Counted from the stretch's first letter, positions 49,810 through 61,734 are shown. The stretch is DNA of 64,000 nucleotides from Antedon bifida (GCA_963402885.1 OY727102.1:1612001-1676000); one strand, 5' to 3'. Numbers and translations are program-made. The notes: generated from the sequence alone by a model not told the origin.

Positions 49810-52250
49810 CACAGGGTTATAGGTGGGCCAGTCAGTGCGGATGTTTACTAAACAGTATGTGCCTTCCGAAGAACTAAAATTTTCCAAAATCTAGAGCGTT
49901 TTATTCGACAATGTTGAAAATTGATGTTACAAGAAGAGTCCTAACTTTATTTTCCATCATGAACTTGCGATATTAAATTATACTTAATATTTAAATTCAT
50001 ATTTGAATCATTGCCTTGGTACATTGATACATTTACATTTATTTATAAAATATATTTATACAAATGTACATAAATTTATATGAAAATGTAATATTACAAT
50101 ATCTTTCTATGGCCACAAATATGTAGATATTGGTAGGGATCTTGAATCCGGTTAGCGTCATAGTGTGAAAAATGGTGAAAGTAGTTATGTTTTTTATATC
50201 TGCATTGTTAGTACGTATTACACGCTTCATGCTCATGGCTATTTGACTATCATAAAGTTGAACATTTCTCCCTTACTACGGTACTGTATTAAAGATGTAT
50301 TGTCCCCTAAAAACATGAAAAATAAAGAATATTAAAAACAAACTTTCAATAGACCATGTTGTAGTTTTAACAAATTAAATTACTTCCGTAGACAAAAAAA
50401 TATTTAAATTCAACCAAAAACCCATTGGCTGGCAGCAAATTTTACTATTTTTTGCTTTAAATTACAGTTTTTTCATGTAATTTTTTTTCAATCCAATTTT
50501 GTGGATAACTATTATGTGACATCAACAAAAAAATATGTAAAAAATTATTTTTCAGGGGGACAACACATCTTTAACTATTTAAGTTATCGTATAGGCCTAC
50601 CTGCATGGTTCATTTTGAATTTAATTAAATTTTGGGTAGGGCAGGTAAATTCATCACAATCACTACACTTTTTGTCAATTTAGCCGTAGACTTCTTCTAA
50701 TTTCTCCAACAAATGTTAGGCCTATATTTTTACTGCTAAAACTACTTGCCCCATTGTCGGTATTATTGGTAAACAAGTATACAAGTGTTGCAGTCTTCCA
50801 TAAATGGACACAGTGGTGATATGCCTTTTTTGTTTGGTAAGTAAACTTTTGGAGACAAAAAAAAAATAAATGAATGAAATAAATATCAATATTTGGTAAG
50901 CATATTTTTATACCAGTAAGTCTATTGGAAGGAAAGTTATAAAAGTAAAGCATATTAAGTAAAAGGTAATGTTTAATGTTATGTTGTAAGCTTCAGTGCC
51001 TTATTTTAAAGGGTGAAAATGTTTGTTGCACTCCGCCTACATCGGACTGTCTTTTATAATGCTTTATATTTTTAAATGGGTGCTGAGAGTGACCAATGTG
51101 CTGCTGATGTACCAAAATTACTTTTTATAACATAAGTATTCTTAAGGATTTGTTATGATATTTCAGAAGCAGTCTTTACCAAGCTACTTTTGAATAGAAT
51201 TAGAACAAGAATTACATAAACTTGAAATCTGCTGTTTAATAAAAATGATTACATAACCACTGGATGTTTGATTTTGTTTTGAATTTATTTGGAAAATCAT
51301 TATAAAAATACATATGTGATAATGTTAACTACTGACATTACGAAGGAAAAATTATAGAAGATTTTCCAGCAGGATAGTAGCTTAGTAGCTTAATATCCAT
51401 ATAATATAAACACATTTTGACAAATGGCGTGTCATACCTATATTTGAGTTGGAATATAAGAAACAAATATTAAATCGTCCGCAGAATTTGTAATGCTTAA
51501 AAGAAGGAATGAGATTCGATGACAACAAATATTACATATTCAAATTATGATCAGATGGCAACAGCTCAGAGGGATGTTGTAGATGTATAGTAACAATAGT
51601 GTCCAATCACTAACAATTAAATCATACATATGTCCTGGTAATTGCTGTTGGACAGACTGGATCAGCAACATGATAGCATTACCATACATCCATTTCTTGT
51701 TTCTTACCAAGCTGTTTTCCACTTTCCAACTTCTTGTTACACAGAACTAAAAGAGAGATATTTAATAATATAATGAATACACCTGTAAACAACTCTCTTG
51801 CACTTTTTGGTTTGACTGTTGTTACAGGCCTACCACCTGCTGGTTAACACCTGTGTAATGATATAAAAAGTGCATTATTGGTTTGACTAACCTACTTACA
51901 GACCATTTTGTATTGTTTGCAGTTTAACATTCATACAGGTATGACATGAAATGGTATAGTTGGTTAAATACTGTAATTACACTACTATTACAGCCATGAT
52001 CAATCTGTGGCCAAGATGATTTTGTAACTTCTGACCTATTTCTCTAAGCTGGAAGCACACTCAGGATATTAATGCTTTACTGATCACTACCCAAGATGGT
52101 TCATCTTAGTACCTCTGACAGAAATTTGGGAATCTACTGTAACTGAAGCTTTGTTTGAACACGGAGATCACAGCTATTAGTATGGCCAATGGGGATCTTC
52201 TGCTATGAAGCACAAGGGGAACAAATCCCAAACATGAGGTACATGCTTTG
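49810..52250. other. RIM 3' flank without recognised genes
   Basis: AT-rich sequence, probably including the RIM 3' UTR. Apart from a family D element at 50289-50577 I see no frame, repeat array or homology that I can name. Several AATAAA-like hexamers occur, but none stands out as the RIM polyadenylation site. Confidence 0.5.
50289..50577. mobile_element. Family D MITE, copy 2
   Basis: ATTAAAGATGTATTGTCCCC and AAACATGAAAAATAAAGAAT on the left; AATTATTTTTCAGGGGGACA and CACATCTTTAAC on the right. Same orientation as copy 1. Confidence 0.85.
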
Positions 52251-52325
52251 TTAGAAAGAATTATATATTCTGTTTGGTCCTTATCAAAGGGGGAGCTAAT
52301 GCAAATCACCAAGATAAGGCACATT
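52120..52325 (+). pseudogene. Ankyrin-repeat remnant
   Basis: Bases 52277-52322 translate to VLIKGGANANHQDKA, matching the ankyrin consensus LLxxGAxxNxxD. Upstream text in another frame gives SMANGDLLL before a stop. Frames are broken by stops and shifts, so this is a relic, the first of the cluster that continues to 57.9 kb. Confidence 0.55.
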
Positions 52326-52471
52326 TTTTTTTTAAAGATTTTTAGCCACTTTTTGGATGAACATCTACTTCAAATGATTGTGACCGAGATCAAAGAGTAT
52401 ACCTGTAAGCTTATTGCGATTCTTTCAGGTAGAAAGAGAAAACTCATCACTGAAGAGGAACATTAGGTTTT

Positions 52472-52672
52472 GATAAGCGTAATAGCTATGACATGCATTG
52501 GTCTAAACATTGGTTTTTAGATCAGCCATGTTTCAGAAAGACTATTTCAAGGGACAGATTTACTTTGGCGTTACAATATCTTCATAATTCTTATGATGAT
52601 AATGCTCCAACACGTGACCACCCTGCATACATAGAGCGTTCAAGTAAGTGCAATTATCACTCATTTGATTGA
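52472..52672 (+). pseudogene. piggyBac-like transposase fragment
   Basis: A 66-residue open segment reads HWSKHWFLDQPCFRKTISRD then RFTLALQYLHNSYDDNAPTR. Trp-Ser, Pro-x-Phe, the (M/I)SRDRF motif and LQYLHNSYDDN align with the N-terminal part of the piggyBac family DDE transposase. Nothing upstream or downstream continues it, and no terminal repeats were seen, so it is a decayed or exon-sized fragment. Confidence 0.6.
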
Positions 52673-52832
52673 TAATTTTCAATCTGCTTTTTACCCATCT
52701 AGACCTTGTCTGAAAATGTGTGGAATTTAATTAAGAGAAAAAAGAAATATCAGCAGTAATTGTGGAGCAGATATCAACCTACAAAATAAGGAAAGTCACA
52801 CATTTTCAATTGCTACAAGTTTTTTTTTTTAG

Positions 52833-53450
52833 ATACAGTCCGCAAACAACAAGGCTTTACAGCATTGGTGTTTGCCGACTGTCTTGGGTAATGCATATGC
52901 CATCAGCTCATTGACTGAGGAGCTGATGTCAACCTGCAAATAAGGTAAGGAAAATATATTTCATTTTAGATACAATCCACAAACAAAAAGGCTGCCCAGC
53001 ACAGACATTTGCTGCTTACTGGTAATAGCAGCATCTGCAAACGTTTGAGAATGCAAGAGCTGATGTTAACCTTCAATATAACAAAGGAAAGACACACATT
53101 TTACAAAATGTATTTATTTTTAGACACAATCTGCAAACAAAAAGGCTGCCCAGCACAGACATGTTCTGCTTACTGGTAATATCAGCATCTGCCAAAATTT
53201 GATCAATTCGGGTGCAGAAGTAAACATCCAAGATAAATAAGGAAAGACATACATTTTACAAAATGTATTTATTTTTAGACACAATCTGCCTACAACAAGG
53301 CTGAGTGGCATAATGCAGTTAGTAGAAGAGCATGTAATGCCTATAGTAATCACGACACCAGTGGCCATGACGGAATTAGGTACCATCCGGGTCCGGGGAA
53401 TTACCAAGATACTTCCTTTAGTGTGAAGTAGAAGCAGGTGAAGAAGTGCA
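52833..53450 (+). pseudogene. Broken ankyrin-repeat exon copies, group 1
   Basis: Four exon-like units, each preceded by a T-rich AG acceptor: 52833-52944, about 52970-53085, 53126-53240 and 53281-53450. They open with DTVRKQQGFTAL, DTIHKQKGC or DTICKQKGC. In two units the frame breaks after TTTGCTGCTTACTGGTAAT or its equivalent and resumes one base off as TGNISICQNLINSGAEVN. The last unit encodes TTPVAMTELGTI in a different ankyrin context. No continuous protein can be built. Confidence 0.6.
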
Positions 53451-54299
53451 CCAGAAGATGATTAAATCAAAACTAGTTTTATTATTTGAATTCACTCATT
53501 TGTAAATGGAGACTATCTAGAATTATATAAGATTCTACTAAGCAACGGTCATATAAATATGGGTACAGTACATTATACTGTATCTGAAAGTGTACACAAA
53601 ATCGAGACATGCAGAGAAGCTTATGCCAGCCTTTAGTATTGAATTAACAAGTCAGGAGAATTTCACAGGCAGCTGCCAATGGAAATATGCCAAAGGATAG
53701 ACATGGTCATCATAACAAGCGGTCGAAGGCAATTTTCAAACAAATCAAAACTAATAATCAAATCGAATATCGAAGCGTTCCCATATAAAGTATCGCATTA
53801 TGAACAAATGCACTAAAAAGTGCCGAACCAAGTGTCTGAACAATGTACACTTTCCAGCTGCCTGTGACGAAGGACGAAGGTTGCAATGCCTGAGATTAAA
53901 CCTGATTATTTTATGTATATTTTGTTTGTGCTGTGTAACTGTTAAAGTCAAGTATTCAATTACAACCTTTGTCTGTAGAAAGAGAACAAAGGATGAAATA
54001 AAAAATTAGATTAAAATAGAAATTTAGAAGCATTTGAAAAGATCAAGAAATGTAATGTACAGTAACATCAATGTATTGATAAGGGACATAATTTGATAAA
54101 AATTGTGATCATTTTATCTGCTATATTATGTAACTGTAATTAAAAGCATGGTTTCATGTAATGAAAATGTAAAGAACTTCCCCCAAAAAAAACAACCGCA
54201 TTAAAGTATAGTTTAGCACTTGCTAAAACAATACACATCGCTTTTGTGTAAACAAATCACCAACTCCCTTTAAACTAAACCAGAAACTCAATTAAATCT

Positions 54300-54715
54300 G
54301 CCCTTGTACGTTTAACTTACAGAGGTTTCCCTCTTGCCAGAGGTACATACAGTACAAGTATGACATCTCAACTGCAGAGTATATTCAACATACAGTTGGT
54401 TCTCTTTTCCCAGTGCATACAATAACTACTCCATAGAGTTCTTATATTGCCGAGTACGTTTAACTTACAGAGGTTTCCCTCTTGCCAGAGGTTTGTACTA
54501 GAATTTTATGTTTCACTATAGTACAATTCATTTCTGGTTTTCCTTTCGTACTACAAGTTTATGTGTCACTATAGTACAAGTAATTTCTGGTTTTCCTTTC
54601 GTACTAGAATTTAATGTTTCACTATAGTACACTTCATTTCTGGTTTCCCTTTCTTACTAGAATTTAATGTTTCACTATAGTATAATTAAACTGAGAGTTC
54701 CCTCATTGTTTTAGA
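54300..54715. repeat. Two interleaved tandem repeats
   Basis: GTACGTTTAACTTACAGAGG with TTTCCCTCTTGCCAGAGGT occurs near 54307 and 54453. It is followed by four units of about 57 bp built on TTTCACTATAGTACAATTCA and TTCTGGTTTTCCTTTCGTAC. No coding content. Confidence 0.8.
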
Positions 54716-55269
54716 GGTACACACACACACACAATCTAGTGATATTAATATGCACACTTACTGCACAAAGGAGTTGGAGAAGCGTGTTGTCACAAAAGGT
54801 CTGTAGTCAACTGATTTAGCTACAGTACATCTTGTTAATTGTTTCTTAAATTCAATACATCAAAGAAGCTTTCAGAACAAGAACATGCTTCTGTTTTCAA
54901 TTTATGGAATGAGTACTGTACATTGAAATAAGTGGATTGGTAGTATTTTGGCTAAATGTAGAAAGATTGGTATTATCAGGCCTATAGAATGTGAGATTTT
55001 GGCAGATAAGAATAATAATTTGGTCTATCAGAGAGGTTGCAAATTGACATTTTAAATAATCGATTATCGTGGAGAAGTTTTATCTGCAACACAAATAGCG
55101 ATTATTGACCGCATTTTTTACATCAGGTCAATTCATGAGTATGGGAAACCCAGAATCGACCATGCTGTTTATTTATGGGACCAGATCATAACAAACGAAG
55201 ACGCAATACAATGAGGACCAATGAAATAACGTGATGTGTCATTATTTTGTGAGGAGAGTAGAAGACAAT

Positions 55270-55790
55270 TGTGGTTGAGAGGCTTCTGGAAAACAAGAAG
55301 GATTCACAAATGTACAAAAAAACTGTACAATTTGTGGAGAAAGACTTTAATGTAAAATCAACTGTGTTGAAAATAAAAAAGTTTGCTGTCGCCAAAGACA
55401 ACAATAGAAAGTCTGGGAAGAAGAGGGTAACATGTACCTTTACAACCTCTTGGACAACATCTTGGGAGTTCGTGCTTTGCTTTGAAACATTGATATTTCC
55501 TGCTTACTGGTAATATCAGCATTTGCCAGAACTTGATTGATTCTGGAGCAGATGTAAACATCTAAAACAAAATAAGAAAAGTCGCACATTTACAATTGTT
55601 ACAAACTGTATTGCTTTTTAGATACAAATTGCCAATAAGACAGAGTAATTCAGTAATGAAGAGCATGTATAGACTGCAGTCAAGACGTCAGTGTCCATGA
55701 CGGAATTAGGCACCATCTGTAGGTGGCACCCAGGTTCTGGGGAAACTGATGAAGTCACATTAAGAGCTGGTGGAAAGGTGCACCGCAATA
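55270..55790 (+). pseudogene. Broken ankyrin-repeat exon copies, group 2
   Basis: CCTGCTTACTGGTAATATCA near 55499 and the following GCAGATGTAAACATCTAAAA repeat the frameshifted unit of group 1. 55640-55790 carries GTGTCCATGACGGAATTAGG as in the 53360 unit. The stretch 55271-55430 is open and lysine-rich (VERLLENKKDSQMYKKTVQF) but unrecognised. Confidence 0.5.
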
Positions 55791-56649
55791 ATGTTAAGAA
55801 TCAGCAAAAGATTGAGTCAATGTTCACATTCATATGAATAAAATAAAAAAGAGAAATGTTCAAGACCAAGCATGCCATGCAAAATGCCAACCGTTACTTG
55901 CTGGAAAAACAGGAAACAAACAATATGTAGATAGACAAGCAATAATGAACAAAGCAACTTCGAAAAACAATGACAACAAAACAAAAAGAACGAAGAAAAA
56001 GAAATGCAAAAAACATCTGGAAATCAATGACCGACAGCTCCCTGGTTAACAATTCCACATTCTAAAAAAGTGGATGTCCATTAACTCAATTTTAATCTGC
56101 ATATAAAGAATGCAAGAAAGTCCTAAAAAAATATGAGAAAGAAAATAAATGTCCAGGTGTACAATGCTATGTGTGAGATTGTTTGACAAGAATCTTTTGC
56201 TAAAATCAAATCAACTCGGATACAAAAATGGCACTGGAGGTCTTGGGCTATTCAAAAGTAGTAGCCAAATGATGTTTTACAAAGATTCAGGGGTGCACAA
56301 ATGCACATAACTTGACCACATTTTTTACAAACAAACTACTTAAGTTAAGCCAACTATGATCTGCAGTTGAATCAAGTTAACAAAATCTGCAAAAGTCCAC
56401 AACATTTATGCACAGGATGAGGGTAAGGGAAAATCATTAGCATATCTCGTGGATTAGAAAATGATCGTGTGCAATTAATTACCATAAGGAATCTTGTATT
56501 ATGTATAGAAGGATCTTGAGAAAGCAAAATTAGTGTTGTAAAACTTTCAATTATGAAAGCAGGGAACTTGTTTATAACATGATAGATTCAGTCATTTTAA
56601 CATACCAGATACAATCAGCTAATTGTCAAATGTGATGGTACTCTACATT

Positions 56650-57900
56650 TAGGAAAAATGCAACAAATCGACCAGCTTTGACAGCTTTGACGTTTGCTGC
56701 TGTCTTGGGTAATGCAACCATATACCAACATCCTATTGATTTAGGAGCTGATATCAACCTTCAAATAAGGTAAGGAAAATATATTTCTTTTAGATACAGT
56801 CTGCAAACAACAAGGCTTTACAGCATTGACGTTTGCTGCTGTCTTGGGTAATGCAACCATATGCCATCAGCTTATTGATTTAGGAGCTGATGTCAACCTT
56901 CAAATAAGGTAAGGAAAATATATTTCTTTTAGATACAGTCTGCAAACAACAAGGCTTTACAGCATTGATGTTTGCTGCTGTCTTGGGTAATGCAACCATA
57001 TGCCAATATCTTAGATGTAGGAGCTGATGTCAACCTGCAAATAAACAAGGGAATTACATACATTTTCAATTGTTACAAATTGTATTTCTTTTTAGATACA
57101 GTCTGCAAACAACAAGGCTTTACAGCATTGATGTTTGCTGCTGTCTTGGGTAATGCAACCATATGCCAATATCTTAGATGTAGGAGCTGATGTCAACCTG
57201 CAAATAAACAAGGTAATTACATACATTTTCAATTGTTACAAATTGTATTTCTTTTTAGATACAGTCTGCAAACAACAAGGCTTTACAGCATTGATGTTTG
57301 CTGCTGTCTTGGGTAATGCAACCATATGCCAATATCTTAGATGTAGGAGCTGATGTCAACCTGCAGATAAACAAGGTAATTACATACATTTTCAATTGTT
57401 ACAAATTGTATTTCTTTTTAGATACAGTCTGCAAACAACAAGAAGGCTGTGCAGCATGGATATTTGCTGCTTACTGGTAATATCAGCATCTGCCAACATT
57501 TGAGTAATGCAAGAGCTGATGTAAACCTCCAAAATAAATAAGGAAAGACACATATTTACAATCGATCGTATACAAACTGTATTTTTAGCAGATGAGCATG
57601 TAATGCACAGAAGACTCCAGTGGTCATGATTGAATTAGTTAGGTACCATACATGGCACGTCTGGTCTGGGGAAGGACCTAGATGATGAAGTCACATTAAG
57701 AACTGGTTAAAAGCAGGAGATTGTTAAAAAAAGTCGTACATTTTACATCATTACAAATTTGTATTTCTTTTTTAGATTTAGCCCGCCACGAAGACCGAGT
57801 TTAATTAGTAGAGGAAGGTGCAAGGAAAGTGTGTTCAAAGAGGACATCACCAGACTGTCGTCAACCATAGCAATCAGAGCTAACCAGACCTAAGCTTAAC
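56650..57900 (+). pseudogene. Tandem ankyrin-repeat exon array, 139- and 163-bp periods
   Basis: Unit starts (after the AG) lie at 56794, 56933, 57096, 57259 and 57422: steps of 139, then exactly 163 three times; a partial unit precedes at about 56655. The 56794 unit is open and clearly ankyrin: FTALTFAAVLGNATICHQLI then DLGADVNLQI. The units at 56933, 57096 and 57259 share the altered TATCTTAGATGTAGGAGC, which breaks the frame, and differ from each other by only a few bases. Intervening segments are 24-48 bases, too short for ordinary introns. Units at 57422 and beyond revert to the group 1 type. No continuous frame exists, so I treat it as an amplified relic. Confidence 0.65.
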
Positions 57901-58439
57901 AAGACTATGGGATGCACACAAGGTGTTTGGCGCTAATGAGTTCGGCAAGCAGACATCAAATATATTGTACAACAAAATAAAATAAATTATACATGGAAGA
58001 TGAATAAATAAAACAGTACGTAACATTTGGCAGTTAAGTATAAATATCAATGATTAAAAAAAAAACAGATTATTATAATAATATGTACTGTACTTACTTT
58101 GCATTGAATTGATGTATTAATTATAACGGTTCAAACAACAAAATTGATTCTAGATTAATTATAAAGTTCATAAATAATTGTTGAAATACAATGATTATTA
58201 TGTTATACTTTACTTTGCTTTAGTGTAATATTTATTATGAAACAATTAATAAACTTTAATTAAATTGCGCTTAAAAGATGCGCTTAGCAATGTTGAAATG
58301 TGCCTATCAATTAAATAAGAATAAAACATGAAATAAAAAAATAGTCTAGCCTAGTATTTAACTAATACTAGTAGTAGGGGAGTAGGCTACTAACTATAAA
58401 GCAGGAAGTATGGAATCATAAATTCGCACTCCATTGCAA

Positions 58440-58585
58440 CCAACGTGTCTGCATGTTGGTCCTCAGACGACCACACCTTCAGATCATGACGAGGCCCTGG
58501 ATGGATGAGGTCCCTTGATCAGGCTTGATTGTAAAGCATAACTGTTTAGGGCCACCCTCTATAAATAAAGTTAAATAACATTTTT
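58440..58585 (+). repeat. LINE-like 3' tail
   Basis: GGTCCTCAGACGACCACACC, GGCCCTGGATGGATGAGGTC and AGGGCCACCCTCTATAAATA, ending AAAGTTAAATAAC. A GC-rich block with a simple A-rich end. The class is inferred. Confidence 0.4.
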
Positions 58586-58969
58586 AAAATGACCTCTTCC
58601 TTTTCAGTCGGTTCCACAGATTATTTCTGTTCGATTTGATTTATCTAGATACATTGCAAATACAACAAATTAAGCACATTATTGAAGTCCTGTCCTGTTT
58701 GTGACCCGTCGTGTCTACCAAAGAAAGAACCTATAGATTCTTAGCGTGCACTTGTTAGGCACTAAGTAGGGGTCGCTATTTTGAGTCATTGTGTAGCGCG
58801 CCCTCAATAGGGTCTTGCGAACCCTAATTTAGGTACTGTATTATATAAAATGTAAATGTTATGAATAAAACTGTTATGGTAGTTGGCGTGTGTGTGCCCG
58901 CACCTTCCCAGATTAAAAAATGTTTTAAACAGATAGTTTGTCTCCGTCGGTTTTTGTATGGGGTTAATG

Positions 58970-59290
58970 GGGACTGATGAGATCAAATAATATAGAACAT
59001 TTGTAAAGATGCCAATGTTTACGGACCACTTCGAAATTGGACTAATCCGCCGCCAGACTAGTATTAATATGAATTCGAGTTTTTGAAGTAGCAAACGGTA
59101 CCCCACCACAAACTTTGAAGTCGCATCTTGAAATGAAAGTTGACATTGTAATTAACATAGATGAATTGTTTTATGAATTATGGTAATTCTAGGCTTTGAT
59201 GTGCTCGCGCTCTTAGTATTTTATAATTTTGTTTTGTTGAATTATCGAGGTCCTGAAGACTTAATATCGTTTTATATTTCAAAGTAAAGT
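58970..59290. repeat. Segment duplicated at 61735-61985
   Basis: ACATTTGTAAAGATGCCAAT and GGACTAATCCGCCGCC correspond to ACATTTGTAAAGATGCAGAT and GGCGGTGGATTAGTCC (part inverted) near 61748-61790. Further on, GTGCTCGCGCTCTTAGTATT and TTGTTTTGTTGAAT correspond to GGCTCTCGCGCTGTTTGTAT and TTGTTCTGTTGAAT. Diverged but in the same order. Confidence 0.55.
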
Positions 59291-59403
59291 GTAATTTCCG
59301 GGACTTATTTTCAGTTTTTTAGCTCTGCCCCACCATGGTGGGCTAGTAGTATACTGGATAAAATATTTAATTTCATATTTCAATAATGACCTAGCAACTA
59401 TAT

Positions 59404-59490
59404 GTGAGTGTCTAGAAAACTCAGATACTGACCCAGATATCAAGATCTGAGTTTTCTAGTTCCATTCTTCAACTAGAAAACTCAGATCAT
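59404..59490. repeat. Fold-back repeat, second copy
   Basis: TCTAGAAAACTCAGATACTG, then ATCTGAGTTTTCTAGTTCC, then ACTAGAAAACTCAGATCATC: two direct arms and one inverse. Same family as 49735-49808. Confidence 0.75.
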
Positions 59491-59677
59491 CAAATGGATC
59501 GTTCCATTATTAATCAGAGGGTAGGTTATTTGGAATACTACAATTATATGTTTTCTTACTAATATTGTAACTTGTAGTAGCGGCCTACGACTTAAATCAT
59601 AAATAAAATACAGTACACGTTACCATTCAAATGAAAGCAAAACGATATTTTTTTTCCATTAAAAAAAAAATCATAGA

Positions 59678-59745
59678 GATTTGAACCCAAGGCTAACGCT
59701 GAAATTAGGTCTACTCAAAACAGAGCATTACACGTCACGCCACAA
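59678..59745 (-). repeat. tRNA-like SINE head, minus strand, copy 1
   Basis: On the minus strand TGGCGTGACGTGTAATGC resembles a polymerase III A box and GGGTTCAAATC a B box, about 50 bases apart. The flanking text (CACAAAGTAGAACATGACTG) matches the composite element at 60110, but no plus-strand head follows. Confidence 0.5.
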
Positions 59746-60109
59746 AGTAGAACATGACTGAACAGCTGGAATAGTCTATACGTGCTTCATTATACGTAAT
59801 ATAGGGAAGATGATATTGTTAGTCATTCGCGGTCAACATGCCACATTATAAAATTAAAGTAAAGAAGTTGAAAAGAAGCCCACCCAAGAGTACAAAAAAA
59901 TAAAAGAGCACATGGGCTTCTTTTCGAGGTTTTATTGTACTATTTAATGGATGAATGTCATACAACTTTGTTTCTGATTTTTTTAAAAAAGGTCCACTTG
60001 TTCAGGCCTAGGCCTGACATTTTCAACCCTCTAAATATCTCTCTTTCAAAATAAAATAAAAACAAATATTTATTTTTCATAAAAAAATTAAAAAAAAAAA
60101 AAAAAAAAT

Positions 60110-60545
60110 ATTCGTAGAGGTTCGAACCGGCCCAATCTAGAGCTGAGAGTACACAAACCTGAGCATTAACCGTTACGCCACAAAGTAGTACATGGCAGAA
60201 CAGCTGATAATAGTCTATTTATACGTGTATTACGTAATTCATCATTACGTCATAAATATCCTATTAACCTTGTTAAAACCAAAATGATCAGTAGCTCAGT
60301 CGCCTGAGCGTCGTGTTGACAACACGAGTGTCGTGGGTTCGATTCCCACGCTGGTCGGTGGAATAGAGTTTAAAGGTATGCGACCACTGTGTTTGGGGTT
60401 CACAGAATTATACGTCCCCCTTTCCACCACACATCATGAGGCGACAACATCAATGCATCTGGTGATGTGCTGGAAACGACCCCAAAAGGCTGTGGCAGGG
60501 CCTTAGTGCTGAGGCAGGGAGAGCACATTTAACATCTTTTTTTTT
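60110..60545. mobile_element. Composite SINE with two divergent tRNA-like heads, copy A
   Basis: Left half: a minus-strand tRNA-like unit with A box (TGGCGTAACGG on the minus strand, 60170-60180) and B box (GGTTCGAACC, 60119-60128). About 105 bases to the right a plus-strand tRNA-like head starts at 60286, with a body running GGTATGCGACCACTGTGTTT, TGAGGCGACAACATCAATGC and GGCTGTGGCAGGGCCTTAGT. The second copy at 61255-61670 has the same parts in the same order. Confidence 0.7.
60286..60357 (+). tRNA. tRNA-Val(GAC)-like head of a SINE
   Basis: Folds as a cloverleaf: acceptor GATCAGT pairs with GCTGGTC (two G-T pairs), D arm CTCAGTCGCCTGAG, anticodon stem TCGTG/CACGA with loop TTGACAA and anticodon GAC at 60318-60320, and T arm GTGGG/CCCAC with loop TTCGATT. 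The B box GGTTCGATTCC is perfect. One base seems to be missing between acceptor and D arm, and SINE body follows directly, so it is probably a SINE promoter and not a working tRNA gene. Confidence 0.55.
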
Positions 60546-61254
60546 TGTTTTTTTGCTGCATTATGATCTCTTAAATTTTAAGTTTAGCGCCCTCAATTTT
60601 AATTAATTTTTATTTTTTACGTGTTTTATTTAGAAGAGAAATCTCGCCGTAGTTTGGTATGCTGTGCGTTGTTATGCAAATGAGTTTGTGCAGGTGCAGT
60701 GGGGAAGACGTATTGTGGCGATCACGTCCATTTAGTTTTTTTCGTACGAGAGTTTTTCAATTTAACTATGATTTTATTTTACACATACTTTGATTTGTTT
60801 TTCTAAAATTTGAGGTTAATTGTGCCTTTTTCGATGTAAATGTATTAAAAAGTAACAAGAAATATTTCTTACCAAAAACCCCGCTCGTCTTAATTTTTAA
60901 TTATTGTATTTTTCTTTCTTCATTAAATGATGCTTTTTTTTTTATTGGTATTCTAATTAATAATTTATTTATTATTATATTTAACAATCAGTAGTACCGT
61001 AAACATTTTGTGTAACGTAAAATATAGTCTAAACTGTTCTATTCAATCATAAAGCCTATCGGGTATTAAATACATATAACTGTTGTTGAGGATGTATATT
61101 ATGATTGGATTCAGTTTTCTTTCTGTGGTTGATTTCAATCAGTCAATGAATTAAATCCGCATTCAAACAATAGGCCTACATTTTTATTTCAGAACAAAGT
61201 CCGTGGCTCTCTTTGAAAATAAATGAAAAACGTTGTTTATTTTTCGTCCGTAGA

Positions 61255-61670
61255 CATTCGAACCCCAGCTATAGCTGAGAGTACTCAAACCAGAAATACC
61301 CGCTACGCCACATTGTACTCGACTGGTTAACAACGCACAATATTCTATTCTTATACCAGCTTCATATTATGTCATTTCTAATCGTTACGTCAGGTACAAA
61401 GCTAATTACAACCTATCTGTAAACAAGATGATCGGTTAGCTTAGTTGAGTTCATTGGTTCGAATCCCATGCCGCGATCAGAATGTAAAATTGAAGCAATT
61501 GGTGGATAAAGTTAAAGCTATACGAGCTACTGTGTTGTTTTGGGGTTACAGTTAATACGCCCCCCCCCCCCCCCCCACATCTGAGGCGGTAACATCAAGG
61601 CATCAGATGTCATGGAACCAACCCCAATGCTGTGAGAGGGCCTTACAGGTAGAAGCAGGGCTTACGCCAC
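61255..61670. mobile_element. Composite SINE with two divergent tRNA-like heads, copy B
   Basis: A minus-strand head lies at about 61260-61312 (TGGCGTAGCGGG on the minus strand, B-box-like TTCGAACC on the plus strand). A plus-strand head follows at about 61430 (GATCGGTTAGCTTAGTTGAG, GGTTCGAATCCCATGC), with part of the anticodon arm deleted. The body (GAGCTACTGTGTTGTTTTGG, GGCGGTAACATCAAGGCATC, GCTGTGAGAGGGCCTTACAG) matches copy A. A run of 17 C interrupts it at 61560-61576. Confidence 0.68.
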
Positions 61671-61734
61671 CTTTATTCGATCTCGTAAATGTTATGTTTA
61701 GCGCCTTCAATTTTAAAACGTCAGAAAATTATGA

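Noticed and set aside
56972..57480. Three 60-72-residue frames starting MLLSWVMQPYANILDVGAD
   Set aside because: They read the frame-shifted ankyrin units out of register and through the short spacers; their identical form comes from the 163-bp repeat.
60286..60357. A functional tRNA-Val gene
   Set aside because: The cloverleaf is good, but one base seems to be missing before the D arm and the SINE body and a second copy follow; I treat it as a SINE head.
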